Shown here: piece after piece, positions 18,739 to 28,343 of the stretch
Layout: each line of letters begins with the position of its first letter
Position numbering within the stretch: position 1 is the stretch's first letter
From: Planctomycetia bacterium
GTDB lineage: Bacteria > Planctomycetota > Planctomycetia > Pirellulales > Thermoguttaceae
Length of the DNA: 64,000 nucleotides
Direction of reading: 5' to 3'
Assembly (NCBI GenBank): GCA_030527205.1
Contig: JAUNBG010000006.1
Coordinates: 62,001-126,000 of the forward strand
Translations under genes and position numbers: made by a program
Notes under the pieces: generated by a model
What the model was told of the DNA's origin: nothing
The model's input: only the letters and a program-made list of their open reading frames with translations
Database searches by the model: none

Positions 18739-20931
18739 TTAATGAGTCGACGGTTTGGGCGGCAAAACAGAACGCGAATTGGGACGGGAAGTTGAGTCTG
18801 GTTGCGGCAGGGAATGAAGCGAGTTCGAAGAATAATTTTGCCCATATTGATTGTTTATTGACGCATTTTGAGACAAATTTGAATCCTGCGGATAATCGCC
18901 ATAATATAACGGCAAATTCAACGGTTGATTAAAAGTCCCTTGGCTGAATCCTTGATCGAATCCGGAATAATTTGAATATTCGGCGTTTTGCCCCAAATAG
19001 CTGTTTTCATTCAAAGTCCCGTTGAACATCGGATTGAAAGAATTATTGGGGATAAAGGAAGCTCCGTCATTTAAATTCATTGTCGTTCCGTTCATTGATC
19101 CGGTTAATTGTTGTCCAATTTGAGAAGGATCAATTTTAACGCCGTTGGCATCGAACAAATTGCCTTTGCCGTCATCATAATATATTGGCGATCCGTCTTC
19201 TGCTATTGCTGAGCGTTGACCTGGCGGAAACGCATTCATTTGGGTCTGATAACCCGTTGTTGGAATGTTTTTGACAGAATTATATGCATTGGTTTGCTGC
19301 GAAACGATCTGAGATTCTTGTTGTTTGTTGAACAGGGCAAAGATTGATCGTCGTTTGGGCGGATCGGGAGTTTTATTGACCGAATTGAGTTCTGGATCAA
19401 CGTTGGGAGACTGCGACGAATAGTTGCCCGATGACGGACTTTCAATATATCCGTTTGGATTTCTTGCCTGTTGCGCCTGAAAAATGACTCCCAATCCTTG
19501 CGTAAAAAGCGGATTGACGGAAAACTGTTGCGGATTCGTTGGCGGAGGAACGTTCGGTCGAACTTGTTGCGTTTGTTGGGAAAATTTAATATCAAATAAT
19601 TTTCGTTTCGCGTTTTCCAAAGAATTCGTTGACGCAGAAGTCTTTTTCGAAACCGTTGTTGTCGTTTCGGAAGAATCGTTCGGTTCGCCTGATTGACTTT
19701 CTTCTAAATTTGAATGATTTTCCGGCGCTGGGATATCAGGAGGATCGCTCCAAGCTTGAATTTGATTCGGACGCTGACTTTCTTCCGTTTGGAGCGGAAG
19801 ACTCAAACCGGAAATATCTGTTTGGGGTTGATCTGTCGATGTCTCATTGGAATTCGATTCGTCCAATGGCGATTGGGCTGTTTCGTTTCCAAACTTAAGA
19901 ATTGATGCAAGTTCAATCAATTTGGGAAAAATATAAGTCCAATCTTTGCCATATTGATCTGTTGTTATGCTTTTCAAATAAAAAGGTTCGGCGTCATATT
20001 GGGTCGCAACCCATTGATAACCGGCTTCATTGCAATCGAGTTGATTGGCAATGATTTGCCAGGGACCTTCGAGAGATTTGGCGCGTTCGAGTTGAACAAC
20101 TTCGCCATTTCCTTTTTCTTCGCCCATTTCTTGCGGCGTTATCCAACGAATTTTGATAACCGTTTGATTGTTTTGCGTGTATTCGTAAGCTATTGTTTTG
20201 ATTGCCCCCGGAAAGGGTTCAATTGCAGTTGAATTTTCTAACTTGGACGCATTATTATCATTTGAACTGATTTCAAACGAATTAGACAAATTTTCTGATT
20301 TTGATTGATTGTTGATTGAATTATCTTTTAGCAATGAATTATTCTGAGCGATATTCAAAAGCGGCAACGGATTCTTTGACGGGTCGATTTCTTTTGCTTT
20401 TTCTGATTCAATTCTCGCAATATTAATTTTTAAAACGGGGCAAAAACGTTTTGATCCGTCTTTAAATGTCGTTTGTAAAACAAACGCAAATTCCCCGTCT
20501 TCCTGACTTTTAAAATGAAATACTTTTTCGGGGCTTCCTGTTTGGATTTTCCCAAAAGAAATCCAATTTGGATTTTGAACTTTTGTATAGAAAAGTTCTA
20601 TTTCAATCGGCGGATTGATTGTATTTTCAGACGAAAGATCGAATGGAATTGGAAACTCATTTCGTTTAACAACAATCGCCGGAGAAGAAGGGATCGCTAA
20701 TTGGGAAAGATCGTCTTTTATTGATATTTCCTGATCTTCTGATTTTGATAAATCTTCTGAATAATCTGGAATATTATTCAAATTTAATGCGATCAAGTTC
20801 TTGCTTATTTGTTCATTATTGATTATATTGGATGTTTGACTTAGACATTTATTATAATTTAGGCAAAACAGAACAGCAATTGAACTAGATAAAACGAAGT
20901 TAAAATATGTTTGATTTTTTTGGGGGGACAT
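18739..20931 (-). CDS. Secreted Gln/Asn/Ser-rich hypothetical protein
   Basis: I do not recognise this 730-residue protein. Residues about 12-32 form a signal-like hydrophobic segment. Residues about 85-170 and 230-345 look like two beta-sandwich units with similar phrasing (EIELFYTK...GEFAFVLQT and IRWITPQE...QYDAEPFYLKSI), reminiscent of fibronectin-like domains that planctomycetes place on exported proteins. The C-terminal 300 residues are low-complexity Gln, Asn, Pro and Ser and include YYDDGKGNLFDANG. It is probably cell-surface or periplasmic. The convergent neighbour at 16411 is also lineage-specific and exported. Confidence 0.78.
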   Translation of the reverse strand: MSPQKNQTYFNFVLSSSIAVLFCLNYNKCLSQTSNIINNEQISKNLIALNLNNIPDYSEDLSKSEDQEISIKDDLSQLAIPSSPAIVVKRNEFPIPFDLSSENTINPPIEIELFYTKVQNPNWISFGKIQTGSPEKVFHFKSQEDGEFAFVLQTTFKDGSKRFCPVLKINIARIESEKAKEIDPSKNPLPLLNIAQNNSLLKDNSINNQSKSENLSNSFEISSNDNNASKLENSTAIEPFPGAIKTIAYEYTQNNQTVIKIRWITPQEMGEEKGNGEVVQLERAKSLEGPWQIIANQLDCNEAGYQWVATQYDAEPFYLKSITTDQYGKDWTYIFPKLIELASILKFGNETAQSPLDESNSNETSTDQPQTDISGLSLPLQTEESQRPNQIQAWSDPPDIPAPENHSNLEESQSGEPNDSSETTTTVSKKTSASTNSLENAKRKLFDIKFSQQTQQVRPNVPPPTNPQQFSVNPLFTQGLGVIFQAQQARNPNGYIESPSSGNYSSQSPNVDPELNSVNKTPDPPKRRSIFALFNKQQESQIVSQQTNAYNSVKNIPTTGYQTQMNAFPPGQRSAIAEDGSPIYYDDGKGNLFDANGVKIDPSQIGQQLTGSMNGTTMNLNDGASFIPNNSFNPMFNGTLNENSYLGQNAEYSNYSGFDQGFSQGTFNQPLNLPLYYGDYPQDSNLSQNASINNQYGQNYSSNSLHSLPQPDSTSRPNSRSVLPPKPSTH

Positions 20932-21360
20932 GATAATATTCCTTCAGGAGATATTCCTTTTTCCGTTATTGCTGTTCTCAATAAAATCCAATTCATTCTC
21001 AAAACTATTGAAAATTCCGGATCGTTGAGGTCGGCAAACCCGACAAAATTGATGAACTCGAAACTTGCTGTCCATTTCGGATTCGGAATAAACGGACTCA
21101 TTTGGGCATAAAAAAGAACTCAATAAAAATCTTCTGTTTGGCAAAAATACAGAATCCTCATAAAATAAAACGAACGGGAGGAAACTGTAATTCAATTGAA
21201 ATTATCGACCGACTTTATTGTCAATAATAAGTTTTGACCTAAAATTAACGTTCGTAACAATTAAAAAAAGTTTAACGATTTAGAAGACGGGAAATTGTTT
21301 CTTATTTTCATAAAATAAAAAACGGCTTCTATAATAAAAGAAGACTCAAGGAACGTTCTC
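20932..21360. other. Divergent intergenic region
   Basis: About 430 bases between two divergent hypothetical genes. It must hold both promoters. An AT-rich section from 21230 to 21345 is the likeliest site for the rightward one, and CAAGGAACG just before 21361 gives the ribosome site. No other feature is recognised. Confidence 0.45.
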
Positions 21361-21747
21361 ATGAACAGCTTGACTTTTTCAATTGATTGTTTGTTATGGC
21401 TCTATTCCTTTGCAAATATTGAACAATTGATCCTCTCAATTGTTATCGCATTAATTATTATTGCGATTATGTTTTATATAATCATGTTAATTCGAGATTC
21501 AGCCAAACGGGAAACCTATTCAAAAGGATCTCATAAAAATTTGATTAATTTTGAAAAGATTTATGAAAACGGCGAATTGTCAAAAGTTGAATTTCAACGA
21601 ATTAAACGATTATTGGCAGAACAATATCTTGAGGATTTACAAGAAAAAGAAGAGCAAAAAGAGTTGAAGAAGTCTGTTGGAATCAAAATACAAGATTCTG
21701 ATTCCATTTTAAAAAAACTGCTTGCCGGAGCGGAAAAACGAGATTAG
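21361..21747 (+). CDS. Small single-pass membrane protein with SHOCT-like tail
   Basis: A 128-residue protein with a strongly hydrophobic stretch at about residues 20-43, followed by a basic segment. A charged helical tail contains FEKIYENGELSKVEFQRIKRLL (seen in parts: YENGELSKVEF then IKRLLAEQYL), similar to the short oligomerisation motif called SHOCT. A second helix rich in Glu and Lys follows. AAGGAAC precedes the ATG at good spacing. The role is unknown; SHOCT-tailed membrane proteins often act as small scaffolds. Confidence 0.75.
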   Translation: MNSLTFSIDCLLWLYSFANIEQLILSIVIALIIIAIMFYIIMLIRDSAKRETYSKGSHKNLINFEKIYENGELSKVEFQRIKRLLAEQYLEDLQEKEEQKELKKSVGIKIQDSDSILKKLLAGAEKRD

Positions 21748-22130
21748 GAATTGTCCTTTCTTTCGATTGTTACCAATTGTTTAGAAAAGAGTACAAAACA
21801 TTTTATCGGGGAAAAAACTCGATAAAACTCCCAGTTTGCTTTCCGATTTTAAGCGACTTGTTCGATTGAATGTTTATTGGCGAACCGTTGGCTTTAAAAT
21901 GGGGGATTTGTGAAAAAATTAAGTTTTTGGGGGTTTATGTCAGGATTTAACGTTTTGTGAATAATAACGAATCAAATGACAGAATCAATTTTCCCAAAGA
22001 TATTGCTTGTTTTGTTTCGATATAATTTATAATAAAATTTTTATATTGTTCCTTTTATTATGAATCTTTTTTGTTGGAGCAATCAACGGAATGAGACATT
22101 ATTATTTAATGATTATCGAAAGGATTTATT
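21748..22130. other. Leader region of clpX
   Basis: About 380 AT-rich bases before clpX. TATAATTTATAATAAAA near 22021-22037 is a likely promoter -10 area, and GAAAGGATTTATT precedes the ATG at 22131. No small gene was found. Confidence 0.45.
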
Positions 22131-23429
22131 ATGCCGACTGATCGGGATTATGCTTCAGAGAAACGGGGAGGGGAAAAAAAGAATGCTTTTTGTTCTTTTT
22201 GCCGCAAAAGTTATCGAGAAGTTGGTCCTTTGGTTGAGGGCCCCGGCGAAGTTTATATTTGCAGCGAATGTATTGATCTTTGTCATTCGATTTTGGAACA
22301 GGAACGAAAACGACGCTCTTGCATGAAACCGCCATTTGCCCGCGTTCCGACTCCGCGCGAAATTGTCAATAAACTAAATGATTATGTTATTGGTCAAGAT
22401 TATGCTAAAAAAATCCTGGCGGTTGCGGTTCATAATCATTATAAACGACTCATTTGCGATATTGAGAATGAATCCGTTTCCATCGACAAATCGAATGTCT
22501 TGCTTCTCGGTCCGACTGGTTGCGGCAAAACTCTTTTAGCGCAAGCGTTGGCAAAAATTTTGGATGTTCCGTTTGCTATTGGCGACGCGACAACGCTTAC
22601 CGAAGCGGGATATGTCGGCGAAGACGTCGAAAATCTTTTGTTAAAACTTCTTTTTGCCGCTGATTTTGATATTGAAGCGGCGCAACGCGGCATTATTTAT
22701 ATTGATGAAATAGATAAAATAGGAAAAACAAATCAAAACGTTTCCATAACCCGCGATGTTTCCGGCGAAGGCGTTCAACAAGCGCTGTTAAAAATGTTGG
22801 AAGGAACCGTTGCCAATGTTCCTCCGCAAGGCGGACGCAAGCATCCAGAGCAACAATATATTCAGGTCAATACATCGAACATTCTCTTTATTTGCGGCGG
22901 AACTTTTGTTGGAATGGAAAACATTATATCCAATCGGCTCGGCAAAAAATCGATTGGCTTCAACATTAAACAAACGAATGAGGAAGATTTGGAAACCAAA
23001 ATGCCAGTTGATTATCTTTCGATGGTTACTGCGGACGACATCAATCATTTCGGATTGATTCCGGAATTGGTTGGACGGCTTCCCGTTATTGCTTCGCTGA
23101 AAGAATTGGACGAAAACGATTTGATTAATGTTTTGCAACAACCGAAAAATGCCTTGATCAAACAATATCAAAAACTGTTTCAAATGGAATATGCGGAACT
23201 TGAATTTACTGATGACGCTCTTCATGCCATTGCTCAAAAAGCGTTGGAGCGAAAAACCGGCGCGCGGGGTCTTCGTTCGATTGTTGAATCGCTTATGTTG
23301 GAAACAATGTTTCATTTGCCCGATCATTCCAGCGGCGAACGATATATTATAACTGATGAAATGGTTCGCGGAACCAAACCGATTCTTCCGCTTCCTGAGT
23401 CCGTTCTACCGCAAGCGGCCAGCGCCTGA
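22131..23429 (+). CDS. clpX: ATP-dependent Clp protease ATP-binding subunit ClpX
   Basis: ClpX is the AAA+ unfoldase that feeds tagged proteins to ClpP in the cytoplasm. The N-terminal zinc-binding domain has CSFC and CSEC pairs (about residues 21-50). The AAA+ core shows GPTGCGKT (Walker A, about 126), GYVGEDVE (pore loop), [10 protein letters not shown] (Walker B), the sensor region FICGGTFVG, and GRLPVIASL followed by the C-terminal [12 protein letters not shown]. Length 432 is normal. clpP and tig are not adjacent here, unlike in many bacteria. The ATG follows AAAGGATT. Confidence 0.97.
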   Translation: MPTDRDYASEKRGGEKKNAFCSFCRKSYREVGPLVEGPGEVYICSECIDLCHSILEQERKRRSCMKPPFARVPTPREIVNKLNDYVIGQDYAKKILAVAVHNHYKRLICDIENESVSIDKSNVLLLGPTGCGKTLLAQALAKILDVPFAIGDATTLTEAGYVGEDVENLLLKLLFAADFDIEAAQRGIIYIDEIDKIGKTNQNVSITRDVSGEGVQQALLKMLEGTVANVPPQGGRKHPEQQYIQVNTSNILFICGGTFVGMENIISNRLGKKSIGFNIKQTNEEDLETKMPVDYLSMVTADDINHFGLIPELVGRLPVIASLKELDENDLINVLQQPKNALIKQYQKLFQMEYAELEFTDDALHAIAQKALERKTGARGLRSIVESLMLETMFHLPDHSSGERYIITDEMVRGTKPILPLPESVLPQAASA

Positions 23430-23768
23430 AAACGTTTTTTGAAACGACAATTCCAGAATGATATCTGATAAGTTATCAACGAGCTTAAATGATATTCCCT
23501 TGTTTGCCTGTTTTTAAAAGCTGTTTCGTAATCGGTTTTCCGACGATAAGTCAAATTAAATTGAATTGAAAAATTCAATGTTTAAAAATGAAGAACGGGT
23601 TATGAAACGATTTCTGGAACTTTCTTATTCGAATGAACAACGGGACGTTCCAGAGTTCTTTTGAGATAGTCTCAGGACTTTTGAACATTCTGATCGTTGA
23701 ATTCGCAAATCCAGGCGGTTGGAATCCGGATTATTAAGGCTGTTGTTGCTGATTCCTGGCCAATTGGG
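23430..23768. other. Intergenic region with an 8-bp inverted repeat
   Basis: TCTGGAAC (23613-23620) and GTTCCAGA (23647-23654) are perfect inverted repeats separated by 26 bases, in the space between the convergent clpX and ferredoxin genes. No T run follows, so a terminator role is uncertain. Nothing else is recognised. Confidence 0.4.
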
Positions 23769-24047
23769 TTAGGATATAACGTTAATTGCGTCCGGCTCTG
23801 GGCAAGAATAGAAACAGAGTCCGCAACCTGTACAATCTTCTGGCGAGGCGATTATTGTCGCTTCGTAACCCATTGAATTGATATGCTCGCCGCGGATCAA
23901 AACCTTTTTGGGGCAATGCGCAATACAAAGTCCGCAGGCTTTACAGTTTTCGCCATTTATTTGGACTTTTCGTTGACTTTGTTGACGTTTGGTTATATTA
24001 TCCGTTTGACTATTCAAAACAACAGAATCTGAGGTCGAATAAATCAT
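23769..24047 (-). CDS. 2[4Fe-4S] ferredoxin, KorD-like, orphan
   Basis: A 92-residue protein with two four-cysteine cluster motifs, CKACGLCIAHCPKK (about 36-49) and CTGCGLCFYSCPEPDA (about 73-88). The arrangement matches the delta subunit of 2-oxoacid:ferredoxin oxidoreductases, which passes electrons from the TPP-bound intermediate. The alpha, beta and gamma genes usually follow directly, but here the gene stands alone facing clpX. It may therefore be a free ferredoxin, or its partners lie elsewhere. Residues 1-30 are Ser/Gln/Asn-rich and not conserved. Confidence 0.88.
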   Translation of the reverse strand: MIYSTSDSVVLNSQTDNITKRQQSQRKVQINGENCKACGLCIAHCPKKVLIRGEHINSMGYEATIIASPEDCTGCGLCFYSCPEPDAINVIS

Positions 24048-24338
24048 AATAAAGCTTTCTTTGAGGTTCAGGTCGATTGAAAATCCCGATTCTTATTTCC
24101 GCAAGAACTGAATAACAAACGATATTTAAGACAAAGCTCAAATTGCCTGTTTCAACGCAAAGCGTCAGAAACGGTCTGGCATTTTCGATTGATTTTTCTA
24201 TTCGAAAAGGCAAATTAATTGATTAATTAATAACAGTGCGTTTTTCGAAAGAATCGTTGCTTATTCCTACAGAACAGATAAAAATTATAATCGCTTTGGC
24301 AAAATAAAACAAGAGGGATTGATCTCAATACAATTTCA

Positions 24339-24449
24339 GGAAATCTTAAAAATTTGCCGGAAACGCGGACGTCTTGTCCGCCTGAACTGGTTTTCGTGAC
24401 GTTTTCCGAATTGGGGTTATTGTAAAAAACAGGTTTTCAGAACTTCCTT
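24339..24449 (+). repeat. MITE-like intergenic repeat, copy D
   Basis: About 111 bases containing GCGGACGTCTTGTCCGC (a perfect 6-bp inverted repeat around five bases) and AACTGGTTTTCGTGACGTTTTCC. The right end is AGGTTTTCAGAACTTCC. The left end (AGGAAATCTTAAAAATTT) is a weaker inverted partner. The centre matches copy B almost exactly. Confidence 0.76.
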
Positions 24450-24694
24450 TTTGTTTTTCCCGGAAAACTTTATTGGCCTCTTTGGGCGATTTTTTGAAAC
24501 GGAAACGTTCCTCCAAAAAAGCAAAATGTTATCATTGTCAACAATAACGACTTGAGCCTTTATCAATTTTAACATTTCAAACAATCAGGGAAAATCAAGA
24601 CATATTTCAATCCCGTTGGATTTTTAAACCCATTCTTTAATCCCTATTAAATTATTGACAAACATTAACTCAAAGACAGCAGAACAATTCAACA
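24450..24694. other. Leader region of xerD
   Basis: About 245 AT-rich bases between repeat copy D and xerD. I see no clear gene, RNA or strong promoter box. Confidence 0.4.
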
Positions 24695-26071
24695 ATGATG
24701 AATTCTCATTTTGATTCTTCTTTTTCGAATTCAGAACAGAACCCCAATCGTTCAAATCGCCGTCGACGGCTCATTCCGCGCGAAACAGGTTTCTTGGATC
24801 GTCAGCATTCCTGGTTCGACTCTTTTTTGCAATATATAAGAATAGAATGCCAATTATCGACGAATTCCTGTCAGGCTTATCAACGGGATTTAAATCGTTT
24901 TTTTCAATGGTTGAATCAAAGAAATATTATTGACTTAACGATCCAGGAACTTTCCGATTATCTCTCCTGGCTTTCTCAATTTCAATTTGCTTCGGCAACT
25001 TTAGCGCGTCATATTGTCTCTTTGCGAATCTTTTTTCGTTATCTGCAATTGGAAGGAATCATTTCGTCAAACTTAGCGGAACTTCTCGGAAGTCAGCGAC
25101 TATGGGACCGCCTTCCTTCGGTTTTGTCCGTTCAACAAGTTACTCAACTTCTTTCTGCGCCTCAAGACGGAACTGATCCTTATTCGATTCGAGATCGCGC
25201 TTTGCTTGAAATGTTATATGCAACCGGTTGTCGAGTTTCGGAAATCGCCAATATGAAATTGCAAGATATTCATCTTGATCAGCATTATTGCCGTTGCTTC
25301 GGAAAAGGAAATAAAGAGCGCATTGTTCCGTTGGGAGAAAATGCTATTGTCGCCTTTCGACGTTGGCTTGAAGAAGGACGTCCCAAAATCCTTTCTTTAA
25401 TTGTTCGCGCTCAACACAAAAACCTGATTCATTCTCAGCAGATTTTCTCTTCAGACGCAAATGATCTTCGAGCCAAAACGGATTCTTCAGACGCTCCAAA
25501 TCAAATCGATTATTACTTCAATAAGAATAATATTCATGAAATCAACGAAAAATCAAAAAATAATATCAAAATATATCGGGAATCAACCTTGGACGCTCCG
25601 ATAAAAAACAATAAAGTTGAGGCGTCTGAAAAGCCTGTTTTTTTCAGTCGAAAATCGAACGAAAAGTCGCGCATTTTTAAAAACGATTCATTAAAGAATC
25701 CCCAAACAGCAAGAGTTCGAATAAGAAAAAATTCAAAAGAAACCGATTTTTATAAGACAATATTATCTCAACAATCTCCCCAATATTCTCAGGAAGATTG
25801 GGCTTTCATTTCTCGAACCGGCAAACAACTTCGTCGAGAGGCGATTTGGGAACTTGTTCGAAAATATGCGTTGCGCATTGGAGCTCCTTCGACAATCAGT
25901 CCGCATACGTTAAGGCATAGTTTTGCGACTCATCTTTTGACTGGCGGCGCTGACATTCGTCAGGTTCAAGAAATGCTTGGTCACGCAAGCATTGCAACGA
26001 CTCAAATTTATACTCATGTCGATATGTCAAGACTTAAAGAAATCCATAAAAAATATCATCCGCGCGATTGA
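24695..26071 (+). CDS. xerD: Tyrosine recombinase XerD-like with internal insertion
   Basis: Xer recombinases resolve chromosome dimers at dif. The N-terminal core-binding (SAM-like) domain spans about residues 30-125. Catalytic residues are visible: Arg in ATGCRVSEI (about 183), His and Arg in [12 protein letters not shown] (about 405), the second His in [12 protein letters not shown], with the nucleophile Tyr in IYTHVD (about 440). The family is about 300 residues; this has 458. The extra 130 (about 232-362, after LEEGRPKI and before [10 protein letters not shown]) are Asn/Lys/Ser-rich and fall between the lysine-hairpin region and the C-terminal catalytic half. XerD rather than XerC is judged from overall phrasing and is less sure. 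Confidence 0.9.
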   Translation: MMNSHFDSSFSNSEQNPNRSNRRRRLIPRETGFLDRQHSWFDSFLQYIRIECQLSTNSCQAYQRDLNRFFQWLNQRNIIDLTIQELSDYLSWLSQFQFASATLARHIVSLRIFFRYLQLEGIISSNLAELLGSQRLWDRLPSVLSVQQVTQLLSAPQDGTDPYSIRDRALLEMLYATGCRVSEIANMKLQDIHLDQHYCRCFGKGNKERIVPLGENAIVAFRRWLEEGRPKILSLIVRAQHKNLIHSQQIFSSDANDLRAKTDSSDAPNQIDYYFNKNNIHEINEKSKNNIKIYRESTLDAPIKNNKVEASEKPVFFSRKSNEKSRIFKNDSLKNPQTARVRIRKNSKETDFYKTILSQQSPQYSQEDWAFISRTGKQLRREAIWELVRKYALRIGAPSTISPHTLRHSFATHLLTGGADIRQVQEMLGHASIATTQIYTHVDMSRLKEIHKKYHPRD

Positions 26072-26088
26072 TTGTTAAGGAGAAATCA

Positions 26089-27024
26089 ATGATCTTTTAT
26101 TGGGCGTTTGTTTATGAAAACGATGTTGAAAACTATGCAAAATCATTAACTCTCCCTTGTTATATGTCCCATTTATCAATGGAACCTTTTCGTTTTGAAG
26201 ATCAGGTTCGAAATACAACAGGCAAAGAGTTACTTGTTATTCGATATGTCAGCGATGGTCGTTTGGAAGAATATTCGCTTCATCCCTTTGATCATGCAAA
26301 TTCAATGATTGCCTCTCTTGATCCCAAAATTGATCCTTCCAAAATCAAAATTAATTCGGAAGACGCCATTTGGAATTGGGGAATTGCCAATCAGGAAAAC
26401 GGTAACGAATTCGATGACGCAAAAAAAATTGGTATTGAAAAAGCGGTTTTGGAAGAAAAAAGTTCTTCTTCGATAGAAAAAAAAGCGGTTAATAAAAGAA
26501 CAATGCGAATCTTTTTTGAACCGATTCCGAATCTTTTGTCCAAAGTTTCTTCTTATTCTTTTTCTCCTCAAGAAGCTTATGTCAGCGTTTCGCGATCTGA
26601 GCTTTTTATTTCCTTATTTGTTATCCGCCATTATTTATTGATGGGATGTTTGTCCATTCAAAAAAACGATCAAAATGTTCGTCCGTCCAATTTAACTGAC
26701 GAACGGCCGACTTCAAAGGTTTCGCCGTTTCGACATTCGTTTCTCAAAACGGAAACCAGTTTAGAAGCTAATTCGAATCAGGATTCCAATCTCCTTTTAT
26801 CCCAATTAAAACTGAAACAGACCAACGGCGGTTTTTGTTTTCGTTTTGGAAATATCGGCGGAAAATATCTTGTTGGCGACGAAAGCGTCTTTAATGATTT
26901 AATTGTTTTTGCGGGGTTGGATCGTTCCTTAAATTATGTCTCGGAATTCGTCAAAATAGATTTTTCAAAAGGAAAACCAAAGTTGGAGGCTGACGGTCTT
27001 CATTTTCGCCTTTCGACCATTTGA
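26089..27024 (+). CDS. Hypothetical protein downstream of xerD
   Basis: This 311-residue protein has no domain I can name. It is soluble-looking, with alternating beta-like segments (FYWAFVYENDVENYA, ELLVIRYVSDGRLEEY, LFISLFVIRHYLLMGCLS and GGFCFRFGNIGGKYLVGDES) and polar Ser/Asn/Lys linkers. I choose the ATG at 26089 because AAGGAG ends six bases before it; a longer TTG frame would overlap the xerD stop. The 17-base gap to xerD indicates one transcript. A T-rich run follows its stop. Function unknown. Confidence 0.8.
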   Translation: MIFYWAFVYENDVENYAKSLTLPCYMSHLSMEPFRFEDQVRNTTGKELLVIRYVSDGRLEEYSLHPFDHANSMIASLDPKIDPSKIKINSEDAIWNWGIANQENGNEFDDAKKIGIEKAVLEEKSSSSIEKKAVNKRTMRIFFEPIPNLLSKVSSYSFSPQEAYVSVSRSELFISLFVIRHYLLMGCLSIQKNDQNVRPSNLTDERPTSKVSPFRHSFLKTETSLEANSNQDSNLLLSQLKLKQTNGGFCFRFGNIGGKYLVGDESVFNDLIVFAGLDRSLNYVSEFVKIDFSKGKPKLEADGLHFRLSTI

Positions 27025-27546
27025 TTTTTTTGAAAAATGGACTATTTCGTAAAATAGTCAAAAAAAATGACATCGAAAAAACTCAATCTTCAACAATAAA
27101 AATCTTTATTTTCCTATTTACTTGATTCTGGGGGCTCGACAATATTGAGTAAATCGTTCATAATAATAAGGATTCTTTTTATCTTTTCGGAAGCAGACCA
27201 AGACAAAACGCCAAGATCAATATTGCGAAAAAACATTGGTCGACAAGTTCGTTGTTTTCTTGGGATTGTCGATGTTGTTCCCTTGCGAAAAACTTGACCC
27301 CGCTTTGGAATGCAAACGCTTCTGGAAAAAACGTTTTAAAAGAATATAATATTGAGACTTGATAATATTTCGTCCTTATCGACTCAAACCAGCCAAATCC
27401 CATTCGTTGCATTCACAACTCTGTTGGCCAACGGAAGGATTACGAAAGGACGACGCCTGTTGTCTCGTTCGGCTTCGGTTTTCCCCCCATTTTTAGCTAT
27501 GAAAATTATTTCAGTGTTTGTCTTTTGATTTAAGGAGATTGATCCG
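27025..27546. other. Intergenic region, one small hairpin
   Basis: GACTATTT-CGTA-AAATAGTC (near 27041-27060) can form a short stem followed by an A run, so on the minus strand it would be preceded, not followed, by T. A 77-codon minus frame (27179..27412) resembles nothing known. TAAGGAGATTGATCCG before 27547 provides the next ribosome site. Confidence 0.4.
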
Positions 27547-28311
27547 TTGAAAAGGGCCGTAATCAGTGATATTCACAGCAATCTTGAAGCATTTGACGCT
27601 GTGCTTGTTGATATGAAAAATCAAGGCATTGAAGATATTATTTGTTTGGGCGACCTTGTTGGATATGGCCCCAACCCCATTGAATGTATCGATAAAATGA
27701 TGAATCTGGATTTTTCACAAAAAGTTTGTCTCCTTGGCAATCATGATCAGGCGACTCTTTTTGATCCCGATGGTTTCAATACTGTTGCCGAACAAGCTAT
27801 TTTCTGGACTCGAGAAGTTCTCGAAACAGCCCGTGACCGAAACGCTCAAGAACGTTGGCAGTTTTTGGGGGAACTCCCTCGATATTATCGCGATAAAGAG
27901 TTCCTGTTTGTTCATGGGTCGCCGCGAAATCCTCTCAATGAATATGTCTTTGCGGAAGATATTCATGAACTGGAAAAAATGGAAAAACTCTTTGCTATCA
28001 TTCCGCAATACTGTTTTCAGGGGCATACTCATGTCCCCGGCATTTTTACGGAAGATCTGAATTATTATGCCTTTGCTGATCTTGAGGATCATTGTTTCGA
28101 GCTCGGTCAGCAAAAATTAATGATTAATGTCGGATCCGTCGGTCAATCCAGAGACCGCGATCCGAGAGCTTGTTATGTTATTATTGACTCAGAAAAGGGA
28201 TATATTGAATATCGTCGCGTTGAGTATGACATTGATATTACGCATAATAAAATTTGCGCTATTCCTGATCTGGCCGACTTTCTTGCCGAGCGAATTAAAC
28301 TTGGAAAATAA
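27547..28311 (+). CDS. Metallophosphoesterase of the YfcE/MPP type
   Basis: A 254-residue calcineurin-like phosphoesterase. Metal ligands are visible in order: SDIHSN (about 7), GDLVGYGP (about 36), GNHDQ (about 65), FVHGSPRN (about 120) and QGHTHVPG (about 158). Such proteins hydrolyse phosphomono- or diesters; the substrate here is unknown. The start is TTG at 27547, supported by TAAGGAG seven bases upstream and by the need to keep SDIHSN near the N-terminus. yidC follows after 32 bases, so they are probably cotranscribed. Confidence 0.9.
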   Translation: MKRAVISDIHSNLEAFDAVLVDMKNQGIEDIICLGDLVGYGPNPIECIDKMMNLDFSQKVCLLGNHDQATLFDPDGFNTVAEQAIFWTREVLETARDRNAQERWQFLGELPRYYRDKEFLFVHGSPRNPLNEYVFAEDIHELEKMEKLFAIIPQYCFQGHTHVPGIFTEDLNYYAFADLEDHCFELGQQKLMINVGSVGQSRDRDPRACYVIIDSEKGYIEYRRVEYDIDITHNKICAIPDLADFLAERIKLGK

Positions 28312-28343
28312 CGATTAACGCTTCTGATTTTTTAGAAAACGAT

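Noticed and set aside
27179-27412. A 77-codon minus frame with a hydrophobic C-terminus
   Set aside because: No homology recognised, and it lies in a leader region with a clear ribosome site for the next gene on the other strand.
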